Shown piece by piece: positions 1 through 13,812 of a stretch of 64,000 nucleotides of DNA (within the stretch, counting starts at the first letter, position 1; the number at the start of each line of letters is the position of its first letter). A model generated the notes under the pieces. The model had not been told where the DNA came from. It saw only the letters and a program-made list of their open reading frames with translations, and made no database searches. A program made the position numbers and the translations under genes. The stretch comes from Toxonevra muliebris (Eukaryota > Arthropoda > Insecta > Diptera > Pallopteridae), in NCBI GenBank assembly GCA_963691655.1, contig OY829329.1:18366708-18430707 (forward strand), read 5' to 3'.

Positions 1-1359
1 CAAGGTAAGCTAAATAGCTGAAGAAGAGTTAAACCAATTTGTAGTTTAAATAAACTTATCTAAATAATTGATGTCAGAAGATTTGACGTCAGTTAAGTTG
101 CTGAAGAAAAGGAATACTAGTCTACGTGTGGCAAGCTCAAGACAATTTCAAAGAAAGTGGAAAGTAGTTTCCTCTTTTACCTCATCGAGGCAGCTTCTGC
201 AGAAGTCATTTTCGGGTAGTCCCAAACTCCTAGCATGTCTACTAATCAAACAAGACCCAGTGCTTATGGCAACAGTGGTGCTAATAGAAAATATATTTAA
301 AGAAGCAAGAGAGTCTGACCTCCACGGGTTGGAGAATGGCCAGATTAGTCCGCCTATTGTTAGCTATATTAATCATTTGGGGGGTGTATGCTTAATTTTC
401 AAGTTGCCACATCTGGGCATACCTGGATCTTCGCGAGGAGTAAGGAATGTGGTGCCTAGCCTTCTCAGCTCATCGGGTTTGCAATTACCCGGAATGTCAC
501 TATTACCAGGTACCAAGTACCCAAAACAGGTGTAGCTTGAAATGTTCTGATATCTCATTTAGAGGTTATGGGATATTTAAAGACTACCTTGGAGGTAGTA
601 ATTACACTATTAATTTATTTAATGACTGCTCATGATGATAATACACTACACTTCAGCTATTCAGCTACTTCTTTAATCGCCGATACCTCTGTCTGCAACA
701 CGCTGTATTGGTTCGGAAAGCGAAAAGACTCCATCTCCCTCTCTATTGGCAAGATCCATGGAAAGCAAGTGAAGCATGGTTTCTTGAGCTTTGGAAGGTA
801 AAGACCTGAGTACTCTTGTTGCCAGTAGGCACACCATTCTCTTTCTCACCTTTGCCAAATGCTTGCCGTGGACATCTTTTTCAAGAGACGTACACTAAAC
901 CATTACACCATAAAGCTGTATAAGTCTGACTACAGCTCTGTAAAGTCAGAGAACTACTTTAGGTTACAAGCCCCATTTACTTTCAATGGCTCTTTTGGAG
1001 GAACAAAGCGTGACTGAGTATCTTTCACCCTGTCTTGGATGCTTTATGTCTAGGTTAATTTTGGCTAGTATAAGGCCTAACTATTTGTCTCAGTTTGTAA
1101 GGAACAATGGAACCTCGTTCAGTGACTTCAAGTGACTCCAACTGATTTCAAATCCCCAATTGACACCAAATAACTTCAATTGACTTCAAAGCAGTCATGA
1201 TTTTGAAGTCATAATATTGCATTCTCTTGACTCCAGTGAAGACTTTTCTAAACGAATAACAAAAAAACTCAAAAAAAAAAACTTCTCACTGCATTTTTTA
1301 TTCTGGAATCAAATATGTTATTCAATGACTTCAATCATTAACTGTCGTTTATTAACTGT
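1..1359. other. No recognisable gene
   Basis: An open frame at 68-535 (+) has no recognisable domain or splice context. 1105-1245 holds a degenerate short tandem pattern built on TGACTTCAA. It may be degraded repeat DNA next to the LINE remnant, but nothing can be assigned. Confidence 0.5.
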
Positions 1360-1985
1360 GACTTTCTGGAAATAACTCTGTTAACGTGCTTAGATATTTA
1401 CCTGAGACTGATAGGGCAACATCCTTCCCGCACGCAGTTGGATTCAGTTTCTGCCAGAGATAAGAGCAATTCGTATACGACTAGGTTCCAAAGACGAGGT
1501 GAGAGGACCCCACCCTTGGATGTGGCTCTGTTCGCATATCTCTTAATGAAAGAGTTGCCTGTGTTGAGTTAATTGCTCTGTTTTTTAACATTTGATCAAT
1601 CAACTCTGATCAATGATGAGGTGATTACTTTGGGTATGATGTTGTTAAAGGAGCCTTCTATGTCTAGAAAACGGCAAGAGTATATTCTTTGTGGTGCATC
1701 GGCTTTTCAATCTGATGAACCGAAGAGTGAGAAGCTGTTTCTACGGATTTACCTTTGGTGTAGGCTTGCTGCGGTCTTGATAACTTCAGGGGGTTAATAG
1801 TTTCCCCAATATAGATATCTCATAGTTTTTCTAGTGTTTTTAGGACAAAGAAAGACAGATTTATCGGTATGTAGTCTTTCGGCCTGCAGTTTGACGCTTT
1901 CCCACCCTTAGGGATGAAGACGACATTTCTCGCCATTTGAGTGGAATGTATGAAAGGCTTAAACAGGGTTTAAAAATAATTTCTA
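1360..1985 (-). mobile_element. Degraded LINE reverse transcriptase fragment
   Basis: Minus-strand conceptual translation in changing frames gives RT landmarks: VVFIPKGGK, then a CRPKDYIPINLS stretch (compare RPISL), LKTLEKL, QQAYTKGKSVETA, and LAVF-stop-DIEG (compare the canonical LDIEGAF). Further along come SKGGVLSPRLWNLVVYELLL. This is the finger/palm part of a non-LTR (LINE) RT of the RNase H-bearing I/LOA/Jockey-like group. Stops and frameshifts show it is dead. Confidence 0.75.
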
Positions 1986-3973
1986 GCGTATTTCTGTATT
2001 TACTCTCTTCGTATTTTAGGTCGAACTAAAATTCAAATTATTTGCAATTATGCTGGGAAAATAATATTATTTACCTGAGATGACAATAAATTCAGTAGTT
2101 TTTACTGTAACTATTGTTACATTAGTTTTTCCCACTGATTAATTTTAATAATAAAAATTATTGAATTAAGATAAAAATCCAATTAATTTCAACATATTTT
2201 ACTCTTTAGAGTACCAATGAAATTTCTAGGAAATAATTTATGAATAATGAAATGGATGTTCATAAAAAACACATCTATGGAAGTATTGAATAAGTTAAAA
2301 AAAAATTTAAATAATTACTTATGTAATTTTCTTAGACGAATTTTCCGTAGAAAAGAATAACTTATTAAATTAACAGCCTGCCAACGACTAAACACTGACT
2401 GCCATAGTTTAAACGTCCGTTGACATTTGACTTTTATTCATAAATATAAATAATAGTACAAAATACTAATAATAATAGCAATAATCATAGACTGTCAATA
2501 TTGCCTGCCTACATACATACATACACACATAACTAACTTTAGCTAGCAGTCAATACTAATCAGGCGTGACCAGCTGCGGTTTCAGCAACCAGACATCGAT
2601 AAAGACAAACAGACAAATAGCTAGACTAGTAGATGCTATATAGATGAAAACAATACTTAAGCATAATATATATGTAAATACATAGCTGCATATTTGCGTG
2701 CCAATGAGGGAAGTTTGTGTAGTATTTGATCGCATCAGAAATTGCTACTGACGGTACCGGTAGCGGTAAAGTTTGTGGCGATGGTGGTGATGCCGGTATT
2801 GGGTGTTGTTGATAACGTTGGCGATGACAAACAACGATGAAGTTGTCGAACAATACATACTTAGTTAGTAGTATAGAAGGAGAACGTGCCAATTTGAATT
2901 ATGAGGAAGCATAAAATGCCACACTCTCAGTCAGTCAGTCAGTCAGTCAGAGTTAGATTAAACAGCGTACAATTATTGACTGAAGCAATTAACATTGTTA
3001 ACAGAGATATAAACATAAATATTGTCTCTATAAATTTTTATGCAAATGACGTAGAGTATTTAAAAAAAAAAATTAAAAAATAAAAAATACAAAAAATAAT
3101 GTGAAAAGCATGCAAGAAATTTATAGCTGTGACGAATTTTTTATTTCATTTTTTTTTTTTTTTTTGGAAAGAATTTCCAAATTAATTTTATTTTTTTTTT
3201 TCGAATTAATTAAAATTTGATTTGGTTTGTTTAATATCCGGACATTAATATTTCTTAAGAATGTGACGTAATTTTTGTAGAAATATAATTTATAATTTTA
3301 AAATCAATAAAATAAAATAAAGTTCAGAACTCATGATATGCATACATAAATACATATGAATCACGGTTCGTTCGCATTTGCAATTAACCGGATTTTCATA
3401 TAAAGTAAAGCGTTCATATTTTTGTTTTTTTTTTTGTTTTTACAAACTTTTACGATTAATGAAATTGTCTGGTATTTTCCCAGATTTACTTTTCTGTCAT
3501 ATACATATGTACATACACACATCATTAACGTAACTAATCGTATTTTTATTAAACGGATATACAAATTTCTTAACACGCTTGCTTTCATTTGTATGTATAA
3601 CGAGTGTTTGTTGGAATATATGAGTATATATATTTGTGTGTGCACTTGAACAGACGCTTTTAAATTGATATCGTGAGAAACATTTGTTAAAAGTAAGTAT
3701 GATACTTAAATAGACACCAGATTGATTGATTACATATTGTGGGTGAAGTATACTTAATCACTTTGTTGTATTGTAGGTATTATAACGCCAAAACTAGATA
3801 ATCACTCCTATTCTAGAATCCGCCGTAATAGTAATGAATTTGAGTAAGTCCACAAAAAAGATTGAATTGATTTTGAATCTAATCAGAGTTGAATTTACTG
3901 CTGTTTCATTAAAAATTTTAATAATTGATATCCACTTATATCGAAATTAGCTGAGTTCAACTACTATCCCCCA
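1986..3973. other. AT-rich noncoding DNA with microsatellites
   Basis: No gene seen. Contains a (TACA)n run near 2509-2525, a (CAGT)n run at 2928-2950, and poly-T tracts at 3149-3166 and 3190-3201. Confidence 0.6.
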
Positions 3974-5570
3974 GGTTAGGTTAGGTTAAGTGATTGCTCC
4001 TCCGATTTCACGAAACAGCCCATTTAAGGAAGTCTAGTCTAAGGAAAGCTTCTTAGGACTCCAGAAACCATTTATATAAATCTCAAAAATTTCACCAGAA
4101 TATTGTGATTGATATTGGCAGCCTCCTCCATATTCCAAAGAAACGTTTGCTAAATGTTTTGAGTCTAAAATGCTAAAGCCGGGCGGTCCAAAGTGAAAAT
4201 CGCACAGGAATTGTTCGAGACTTTCGAACGGGAGAAATCATTATGATGCACACCTAGTCTCGCTACATGCGCGCCAATCGCCCAGTGTCCCGTATATAGT
4301 GCTGCTGTTCGTGCGATTTCCACCCTGGAAAAATATAAGAATTATTTAGTTTTGGAGAGCTTAAATTGAAGCCACATCGTTCTTGATGTGGCGCAAGCTG
4401 TTAAACCTCCCCATCTGAAGTCGGATTATCAGAGGAAATGAGAGAAAATTTGTCCCTTAACGAAATTTAAAGGAGTTGGAACCCGTTCTGACTGAAAAAT
4501 GTTCAGAAAAGAACCATGTCTATGACCAGGTACCCAAATGAGAGTTAAATTAAATTGAAAATTCTTGAGATGATGGCTTTGATCACGGATTGACTATCAG
4601 AAAGAATTGCTACGTTTTCCTTTTTCGGTACATTGTCCGAAATTGCCCTACTAGCTTGTAAAATAGCGAATACCTTCGCCTGGAATACGCAAGTAGAATC
4701 TGGCAAACTACTTAAGCTCTGAAGAATGCGAGAAGACACCAGCACCTACTCCATACTCCATTTTTTGTACATCCGTGTAAAAAATATAATCAGTATCGAT
4801 TTCTAGTGACAGATTAACCCAATCGTGGCTCGTAGGAATTAAAATTTTCAAGTTTAGGTTACCAAACAAAGTTTTAGAATGATATGATCGGTCGATTTCG
4901 GTGCCAGGCTTACTAGTACGATATCAGAGGTAAGATATTGATTATATAGAGATCTAGCAGCCTGACTCTCTGAGTCTGACTACTCTACTTATCATTAAGA
5001 ATTTGACGTACAATAGGCAAAGAGCAAAACCAGGATGATGCAAATACACGATGTTCTCTCCACTGAAGATAGTTTGGAGACATAGCTACTTTTCGTAAGT
5101 GCTGTCCACCAAACTGTCACACCATATGTGAGCATACGACGGACGACTGTCGTACACATCCAAAGCACTATCTTTGAGTGCAACCCCCATTTCTTATTAA
5201 AATTTTTTTGCAATCATAAAAAGCCAAGCAGGTCTTTGTCACTGGGTTTTCCAATTTAATTTGCTACTCAAAATTACTCCCTGAAATTTGGAGCTAGAGA
5301 AAAAAGACAGTTGATGACAATTCAAACGACGCAGATTGAAACTCGGTATTTTGGTATTAGTGGTCAATAGAACTGTTTTCTCCGGGTTAACTCTCAGGCC
5401 ACAGCCTGCTACCCAGTTACTAAGCCTCAGCACGTACAGGTTCGATACTAAAACAGCCACATCGTCCACATATGCTACAACCTTGATTCAATTCGTAACA
5501 AGTTCATTCAAAATGTCATTAAAAACTAATACCCCCTGAGGTGTGCCTTTGGTGAAACTTTTTGTAACTT
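3974..5570 (-). mobile_element. Degraded LINE: RT palm, RNase H, C-terminal region and (AACCT)n tail
   Basis: Reading the minus strand from 5570: KGTPQGVL, AYVDDVAVLVS (catalytic YVDD box), LSNWVAGCGLRVNPEKT, KFQGVILSSKLNWK, KKWGLHSKIVLWMCTTVVRRM, LTYGVTVWW, then RNase H pieces (DTDYIFYTD, FQAKVFAI, AILSDSQSVIKAI), then ALYTGHWAIGAHVARLGV near 4270. It ends in an AACCTAACCTAACC tail at about 3974-3988. The order RT, RNase H, C-terminal domain is that of I/LOA-type LINEs. Several frameshifts and stops show it is inactive. Confidence 0.85.
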
Positions 5571-8500
5571 GGCTATTTTCCAACTCGTCCTGAATCACTC
5601 TGAATTACTATTATTTCCTACTTTCCATTAAGAATCTAAACCGAGTCTCCTACTGCTTTATGCCGAATCTAAACGAGGAAGTGAGAAAGGAATTCATAAC
5701 TTTTACGACATATTCTATTTCTGATGCTTATTACTCTTCAAAGTTATATGATCGTCGGCTGTAGGGTTGTCGATCCCAAAACTATTTTCTGGATTTTTGA
5801 TACTGAAATTTCAAACCCGAATTTTCAAGTCGAATCCGCATCACTTTTGACCTCATTTTGGTGAACAACAAATCGTCGCCTGAGAATTGATTTGGCGTAT
5901 AGGCATAGGAATACTTATACACATACGCCAAATCAATTCTCTGGCGACGAAATGGAGTTCATCCTTGTTAGATGTCAGATCAAAATAAAGCGCTGACGTA
6001 GGGAGTGATCACGAGCTGGTTTTAGGTGCTTTCAGAACTAAATTGGCTGCGGTGAAGAAAACAAAAGATACCACCAGCGAAAATTTGAAGTCAGCATGCT
6101 TAAAATTGAGAAATTCAGAACACTATTCAATGCATTAATGGTAGAAAATCACAACTCATTAGAAAATTCGAAGAAAAAAACAAATGGCGATATTATGTTC
6201 ATGATTAAAAATCTAGAAAGAATATTTACCGAAAGTCGAAAATTTATTCGGGTTTTTAAGAACAATAAAAAAAGAAATAGATGGCACAATTTATATGGGA
6301 TCTTGACTAAAAACAAAAAGAGTCATCAAAATTAAAGTAATGGCAAACGAAGATAAGCAGGAAGTGGTGAAGAATCTTCGAAAGGTGGATGGACTTGCTA
6401 GTGAAGCGTATCTGAGTTAGTTCATTTAATGTTGTACAGATGAAGTTAGAAGTAATGCTGGAGTGTGCACCACATTCGGCTTCACTTCAGCCTTCAGGCA
6501 GCTTCATGATGACTCGCCATTTTTATTTTTAAGAAATAAAATTTTATTTTAAAAAAAAATTTTACAACAAACTTACACATTTCTTACTCTTCAAAAAAAA
6601 TCTTGAGAATCGACTAAGAATTTGCATTTTACATAAGAATCTCCCCTTAATCCTCCGTTGGGCTAATGAATTTTCAAAGACTTTTTTGATTTTAATTGTA
6701 ATTGAAATATTTTTCTAATTGACCTAGCGACTTGAAATTTCGTATAGCTTTCTTAAATTTTACTAGCTATCGATTTCGAAATTAGGACGGAAAACCCTCC
6801 ATATGAATAATTGTAGAAATATCTTCATGTACACACCACATTCGTGCCGTATGAGTCTGGCCAGACCCAATATATATTTGTATTTGTATGCAAATATTAG
6901 GTTTTTGGTGGTGCATTGTGACGTATGAAATAAACTTTTTCCGCTTTAAATTTTTTTGTTTTACTTTGAAGAATGTCTTTGATATCACATACAAACATTT
7001 TTTATTTTAGTTTATTGCTACATATGTCTTCTTGATTTTATGTATCTCCTGTACATAAAAATGTATATTTATATTTTAGGTGAACGTGTAAATCAAATAA
7101 ATGTGTATGAAGTGTCTGTTAATCGAGGTCATACAGTAAGTCAAACACAGTGTTTTCACACCTGCATACAATTTTTTATGCAAATTATATGTAAAAATGA
7201 ATATAAAAAGTTTGACAATGGATATCATAATAACGGTTAATTTCACAATCGTTGTCACATAAAAAATACATAAAATACAATATCAGACGAAATGACGATG
7301 CCTGGGGAATCCGTGATTTCAAGCGTGAACATTCCACAGTGAATGTTTATAGTATATATTTAGTTATTTTAGCTTTTCTTCGTTTAACGATAATAGCAAA
7401 GCATAAACGTCATTCATGCAATTTTTGCTTCAATGCTGATGATGATGATGATGATCGTATATAGTCACAACACTAAGCGTGTCTACCCACATAACCATGT
7501 TAGGTATTCGGATAATACTCCCTGCCAATGTCTTTCCATTGAGCTACAAGCAAGCAAAACATGATTGTTGTTATTGATGCAATATCATCTTCTCTCAGTC
7601 TCTGGTCATTTACTCTGCTCTCTCTCTCTCTCTTTATCAATCATAATACTTTTCTTTTCTGTTTCATATATCCAATTGCGAGAGTGATTTATTCTCTTTA
7701 AGTTTTTTCTCTTCTTGAACTCATACCGGATCTGAATTTGATTTTTATGCCTTGATTCCAGCTGTGTGCTGAAATATTCACGCTCGCTTGAAATCATATG
7801 AGCGTTAAAGTGATGATATTGATGTAGATGATGATCGTCTTGGTCAAGCAGCTGTTTCTCGTTGTTGTTTGCTGTTTCATTTTTCTTCTTTTTTTTTAAT
7901 TATTTGTTATTTTTTAAAGACACTCGCTTGTGGCTTGTTTTGGGGTTATGAGTTTTTTTTGCCAGTTTTTTTTTTTGGTTAATGTTGCTGGTGTTGTTGT
8001 TATTATTCGCGATATTTAAAACTCATTAATAAAAGCGCTCAGTAACTAGTTTTAAAAAATTTAGAATTGTTGTTTTGAGATTGTAGTTTAGTTATTTACT
8101 TGAAATTGTATTGAAACAATTCAAAAAATTCTATTTAGAATTTGCTTCAATTTGCCATTAATAGATACATTTATACTATACTCATGCATTTGTATCGACA
8201 ATATATTTAATCATATGTATGTTTAATGGATTAATGGATTTTGAAAAGAAACCACCAAATTTAAATTAATTACTAAACTACGTAAATCAATGGCGCCAAC
8301 TCGAAATTCACAAACTATTAAAAGATAAATGCGTCTGCCATTTTTTTATTTTCACAAATATTTTTATAATTGGTATAAACGTGTATTCATTCAACAAATA
8401 TTAAATGAAAGACTGCAGCTTATTGAATTCATTTAAATTTGTTTCGAAATTATGGTATTCACTATTTATGCTCACAATATAAAATACTATAGTTCGTTTC

Positions 8501-10029
8501 GATTGAGTTCATATTGCTAATGAGTTCATTGAGAGGATTTTACTCTCACTCATTTTAAACCAGCGACTATGATTGGTCAGTTGAAAGCATAGCGTAGAAT
8601 CAACTTTTAGGAAATAGGGACGGCTGCACTTTTTTCAGTTTTAAGCGAGAGAAGGAAGAAACGTGTACTTCTACCACTCTCGTCCGTTTTTTTGTTTTGT
8701 TTTGTTTTTTTTTTTTTGGTAAGAATTGCAAATTGTACAAATTAAGGCGTATTTAATAGGGTGGAGTCATTTCAGAGAGCAAAAGTTAACATGTCAAAAA
8801 CAACTTTATTTACATTAATAATAATTTTTTTTTAATTTTGCACTATTTTGACTCTAAAGCATTTGACACTTCAAATAATAAAAAAATAGTTTTCAGAGAT
8901 GACTTAATCCTATTAAATACGTCTTGGTACAACCAAGGTACAAATATTTTAAAAAATATTTGAGAGCAATTTCTTGTAACTATAGGTAAAATATAGAAGA
9001 AGGGATGTTGGACTTTGACGGAGAAAGAGAGATACAAATTATAAATATTGAATGTAAATGAAATTTCTTGATTAAAAGTGCATATAGCAAGGCGCCTATG
9101 TATGCCTAAATGGAACGGAGATTGCGTAGTTTCGTCAAATCGTTTCGGACGAAACTGCAATCGTTTACATTGTGCAGCTGGTTTCGATTATGGTTTCGTT
9201 TGGCAATTCATTGTTTATTTCTTGTTGTGAAATGCGGCTAATATAATTATTGCTAACTATGAGCTCCACAAATTTTTTATTTTTTTATTTTCGTTTCTCC
9301 ATATTAATCAAGTTGTACGCAAAGCAAAATATAATTGTCTATATAGAAATGTCAGAGCAAATTCATATCAGTATTTATTTCAGTGGACACATTCAAGGTT
9401 GCATTCGATTTTTGTTCGGTTTCGAATGCGGTTTCGTTGAAACTACCTCATTTCCGTGATTTCGTTTGACATATTTTTATATGCCAAAATTGAGCAGTTT
9501 CAGCCGAAACCACGCAATTGCGGCTCAGTGGGAATATAGTATAAGACATCTAGTCCTCAAGCAATATTTACAAATAAAAGAACAAAAAATATATTTATTA
9601 AAATCAAATACATTAGCTGGAATATAATTCATAAAAAATTAATGTCTAAAACAGTCTACTAGCGAGAAGCTTTTTATATTTAACCAGACATTGTGTTTTC
9701 AAAGAAAAAATATCAGCGTTGTTTCTACAAAGAGTATACAAAAGTAATACACTTCTCATATGGCAGTGTTATTCCAAATTCCTTGGACAAAATAAAACAT
9801 AAAAAATAAGGCAAATTATAACCAAAGACTTGGAAAGTGCCCAAGGCAACTAGTGAGAGAGATAGATAGAGAAAAGACTATTTCTTATTACAGTTAGACA
9901 GTAGAGTGGATCGATTTTGTAACCCCCATCACGCCAGCGTTTTTTGAAAAGAGGTTGAAATATATGATTTTTGATATAATTTTTTATTTTTTTTTAACGC
10001 ATACAAAATGTTTGTTTGTTTTAAATTTC
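5571..10029. other. AT-rich noncoding DNA, no gene recognised
   Basis: Contains the hairpin listed separately, a (GAT)n run at about 7437-7454, a (TC)n run at about 7618-7634, T-rich tracts, and a possible MITE at about 9110-9530 with ends sharing ATTGCGTRGTTTCG in inverted orientation. Short open frames lack domains. Confidence 0.5.
5873..5950. repeat. Near-perfect hairpin, 28-bp stem, 22-nt loop
   Basis: Arm 5873-5900 (TCGTCGCC, one mismatch, then GAGAATTGATTTGGCGTAT) is the reverse complement of 5923-5950 with a single mismatch. The spacer is 5901-5922. Could be a small fold-back element, a MITE core or a transcribed hairpin. Confidence 0.8.
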
Positions 10030-11190
10030 TGATCCGTGAAATATTTTTTTGGTTCAAAATAGTGACCAAAATTTGGATCCTTTGCCAAAAAAAACTTTGG
10101 TGGACAAAATTTCAACAAAATCGACCTGTCCATATATGACGTTGCAGTACAAGGAAAAATTCCGTTTTTACCTTTGGAATATATTTGAGAATAAAATATA
10201 GGACATAAATTCGTTTCTGACTCAAAAAAATCCTGGAGTGAAAAATTTCAATACCATCGGGAGGTCTATAGCTAGCGCTTCAGTATAAGCTAAATCTCAA
10301 ATTTTTCACCATTTTTCTAACCTTAACTCCGGAGCCTCTTTTGGGATATTTTTCATATCAAAATAGTTTCCAAATTTCGCATTTGCAAATAGTTCGCATA
10401 ATTTTCGACATTCGCATTCGCAATTTTTTATGCAAAAAAAGTTATTCGCGTTCGGTTTTTTTTTATTCACAGAACCCTGGTATTTACAACTTGCTCACAT
10501 ACCATGTGAAAGCCCAACTATTACAAAGACGAACGCTGAAAACGGGAGTCCAATATGCAGGCTTGCCTGGCATCGACCTATATGGACTGAATATAGGCAT
10601 CCATTATACAGCATTTCAAAACATAAACCTATATGGGCTCAATACAGGGGTCCTATACACGGCTAGGTTAGAATCGGCCTGTAAAGGTTAAATATTATGG
10701 TATCATCGCAACGTTGATTAATTAAAAAAGAGGATACTATTATTTCAACAAAAGTCTTAGCCTGTCAATATAATTAACCACTAGCGGATCGAAGGGTGGG
10801 GAATGGTGTTAAAACCCTCTTTAGCTATGAAATTAAATATTCCCATATTTATTTCAATATTTATTCAAAAAGTATTACAAAATGGTCACCGGTCAAAAGG
10901 TAGAACAATTAAGGAAAACTTAAATTTTTCCTTGTACTTTTACTGGCCATCTATGAACCGACCGATTGTTTTGAAATTGGACATATCATTTTTAGGCTAC
11001 AAAACTCATTTTTGGCCTCTACCTTGATCTAAAATATATTCCAAAGGCGGGTCCGCAGTATAAATAAAGAAAAAGTGGAATTTTTCCTTGTACTGCCGGT
11101 TTTCGGATAAATTTTGTGCACCAGAGTTTTTTTTGCCAAGAAAACTATTTTTGGCCTTTACTTTGGTCTGAAAAATATTTCAAAGGGGCT
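10030..11190. repeat. Inverted and tandem repeat cluster
   Basis: About 10030-10210 is related in inverted orientation to about 11020-11185; both carry GCAGTACAAGGAAAAATTCC and a TTGCCAAAAAAAACTYTGG-like block. Within 10865-11190 about 150 bp is present as two direct copies (landmarks TTTTTCCTTGTACT and TTTTTGGCC). At 10535-10665 a degenerate ~48-bp tandem repeat encodes GVQYAGLPGIDLYGLN-like units, not considered a gene. Confidence 0.6.
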
Positions 11191-13528
11191 CCGAAGCAAA
11201 TGGTATTAAAAACTTTATAAAGCTAAGATTTTATTTTCTTTATTAAAATGAAAACGGCTCGTTAGTTGAAGAGAAGTTTAGCGAAAATTTGCCCCGAATC
11301 GTTTACAAGAGCAACAAATTTATTTTAGATGGGCAAGTTTTTTTCTTTTTTTCTTCTTAGAATCGGCAAAATAAATAACCAATGCCTAATAGGAGATAAT
11401 ATTGATGGGTGAGCTTACTTTTTTTCAATATTTCACAATCCTTGCAAATTCTATTCAATATATTCAATGTTCATTATTATTGGCCTAAACGGAATGGCAG
11501 CGAGGCCGACCAACCGAACGAAATATGAATAATCGATTGACCTATCCAATGTTTAATGCATATATTAATATATGCAAGTGCGAGGTTTCTCGACGAGGAA
11601 CGTTCCAAAATTTTTAACTCTTCTCGGTACGAGATATTTTGGCAAGTATTTTTCGTAAAGGGTTGAAATCTATTTTATGCGGACGGTGTTCGAATGTTTG
11701 AAATTCTCGAAGCATTCTACAAGACGTAAACGAAACTAGAAAAATATATTATTTCGTCTTATTCTCATTTCAGGATTTTTTTGGGTATGGTATTTTTTTC
11801 TAATTTAAAATTGTAATTTTGATGTCACTTCAGTTTTTCAAAAAAAAATAGTTTTAAAAGTGGCAAAACGACTATTTTGATCCTACTTTTCCTCAAAAGC
11901 GAGTCACAATGGACATTTTTGAAAAATATGCAATGGAAACTCAAATCTTGTATTTTATATCCCCTTCATTTTTATCTGTCTCAGTCAATAACTTAAGCCT
12001 TTTAAAATGATGGCTCGGTACCTTTTTTAAACGTTTCAGATCAAAGTTTTTTATTCATACTGGTACTGTTTTAAAACCTTACCTTCCTTCCCCAGCTCAC
12101 TATTAATATTATTATTATCATATTATATAAATACTTAAATTAACTTTTAAAAAATGTATAATACTATGTAGATAATTACTAAAAACTTACCATAACAACT
12201 GACATCGTAAAAACAATTAAGAAATATCACTCCCAGTATAATCCATATTTGATTCCTGAATATTGAAATACTGCTGTATTGATATTTGTATTGAAAGAAG
12301 TTAAGCAGGCGACCCCATCGAAGGGGTGAATTTTGAACACTCATTTATTTGCCAGAGAATAAAGATGATTTATATTTATTTGCTGGTTTTCACTAAATTT
12401 CCACATAAGTTGAAATTGTTCGTTGTATTATTTGCTTTTCATATTATCATTTTAGCATTTAATAATTAATTTTCAATTTAAGAACTTAATATTTCACTTT
12501 TATATTATATATTTTTGCTTTTTAGCTCATTTCCAAGAAAATATCTATTGGAAAAATTAATTTTGTGTTTATCTTTTATTAAATAATAAAAATAAAAATA
12601 TTATTTGTTATGCTAATGAATCATTAAGTGTTAATGAGAAAATGACAAACATAATTTTTTAAATGCAAATTAGATTTTTTATTTATTTTTAGAAATTTTG
12701 TAGGTAGCAGTATCGAACAAATACTTTTGATAGCCGTCACGAAAAAAATGAATTAATTTTTGCAAATGCGTTTACGAATTAAATATAACAAAAAGTATCC
12801 GCACATGTTTCCGAATTGACAATTATAGAAGGCCGTATGCGTCCCTTCCCCTCCCCTCCGAATACGATTTTATATAAAGTTTAATTATTCATTTTCGATT
12901 TTGATTTCCCTTTCTGTTTTACTTGCGATATTCCATTTTTAGTGTTTCAAAAGAAGAAGTGCAATAATAAAATTTTATTGTTTTGCTAATAAAATTCAAG
13001 ATAATAAATTTATGAAATTAAAAGCAAAACTAAGCTAGTTAAAAGTGTAAATAATGAAAATTTACTGCCTTTCTGACAAATAGTCAATTTTTTACGATGC
13101 TCAAGTAATGGAGCGTGAATTCCACCCTGCATGGATAAAAAAAAAATACAATTATGCTACAGGATATTGTATAGCCGATTTTACTGCATGCATAGATGGA
13201 AAATGCAGCTCTAGTAACCCAGTTTAACTTAGGATGATCGTAGGAGTAATCATCCAGAGCTCCAAAGTTAGCAATATGTTGCTTTTTATTGCTCCAAAGC
13301 TCTTGCATTTTATACTCCTTTTTAATATTGTATGTTCTAAGGCATGGAGTACTCGTTTTAGCCTCCAAAAGGAGTAATAATGGAGAGCAGTATTACGAAT
13401 AAGAACATTGCTCTCTTTTGTATCCCTTTCTTACTCATATTATTTACGTTAGCACTAAATATATATTTATCTCACTTGCATTTCTTAGAAAAACAAAACT
13501 CCAAAAAAGTTTCTACCAAAATTCATGA

Positions 13529-13605
13529 CGCCATGGACTAGTTGTCTAAAATGCCAGTAAGCTCGCAGCCATTTGTAGGCCAAGGTTCAAATTCCACAAA
13601 ATTCT
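13529..13605 (+). repeat. tRNA-like SINE head
   Basis: A-box-like TGGACTAGTTG at about 13534 and B-box-like GGTTCAAATTC at 13584-13594, followed by a T-rich tract. The spacing suits a pol III internal promoter. It does not fold as a convincing functional tRNA by eye, so it is called a tRNA-derived SINE fragment. Confidence 0.4.
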
Positions 13606-13730
13606 TTTTTTAATTATTTTTTTAATTAAAATAATGCTATATTCATTCGTTCCTTCATTTTTAATTTTTTTTTATTTACTGTTCCCTTTTTATTATGTTT
13701 CTCTAGTTCTTCTATTAAGTTGTCTTTTTG

Positions 13731-13812
13731 GCAAAGTTTCGAGCCTGTGGTCGAAAGTCCGTATCGTGGCTGTTAAACAATGCATTTACCAACTGAACCA
13801 CATAAAAACCCT
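13731..13812 (-). repeat. tRNA-like SINE head
   Basis: Minus strand: A-box-like TGGTTCAGTTGG near 13800 and B-box-like GGCTCGAAACT near 13735-13746. It lies about 130 bp from, and converges on, the other tRNA-like unit. Confidence 0.4.

Noticed and set aside
68..535. 155-codon plus-strand frame
   Set aside because: No recognisable domain, overlapping frames equally open, and adjacent to degraded LINE DNA; could not be supported as a gene.
10341..10691. 116-codon frame with internal 16-residue repeats
   Set aside because: The repeats follow a degenerate DNA tandem repeat inside a repeat cluster; no family recognised.
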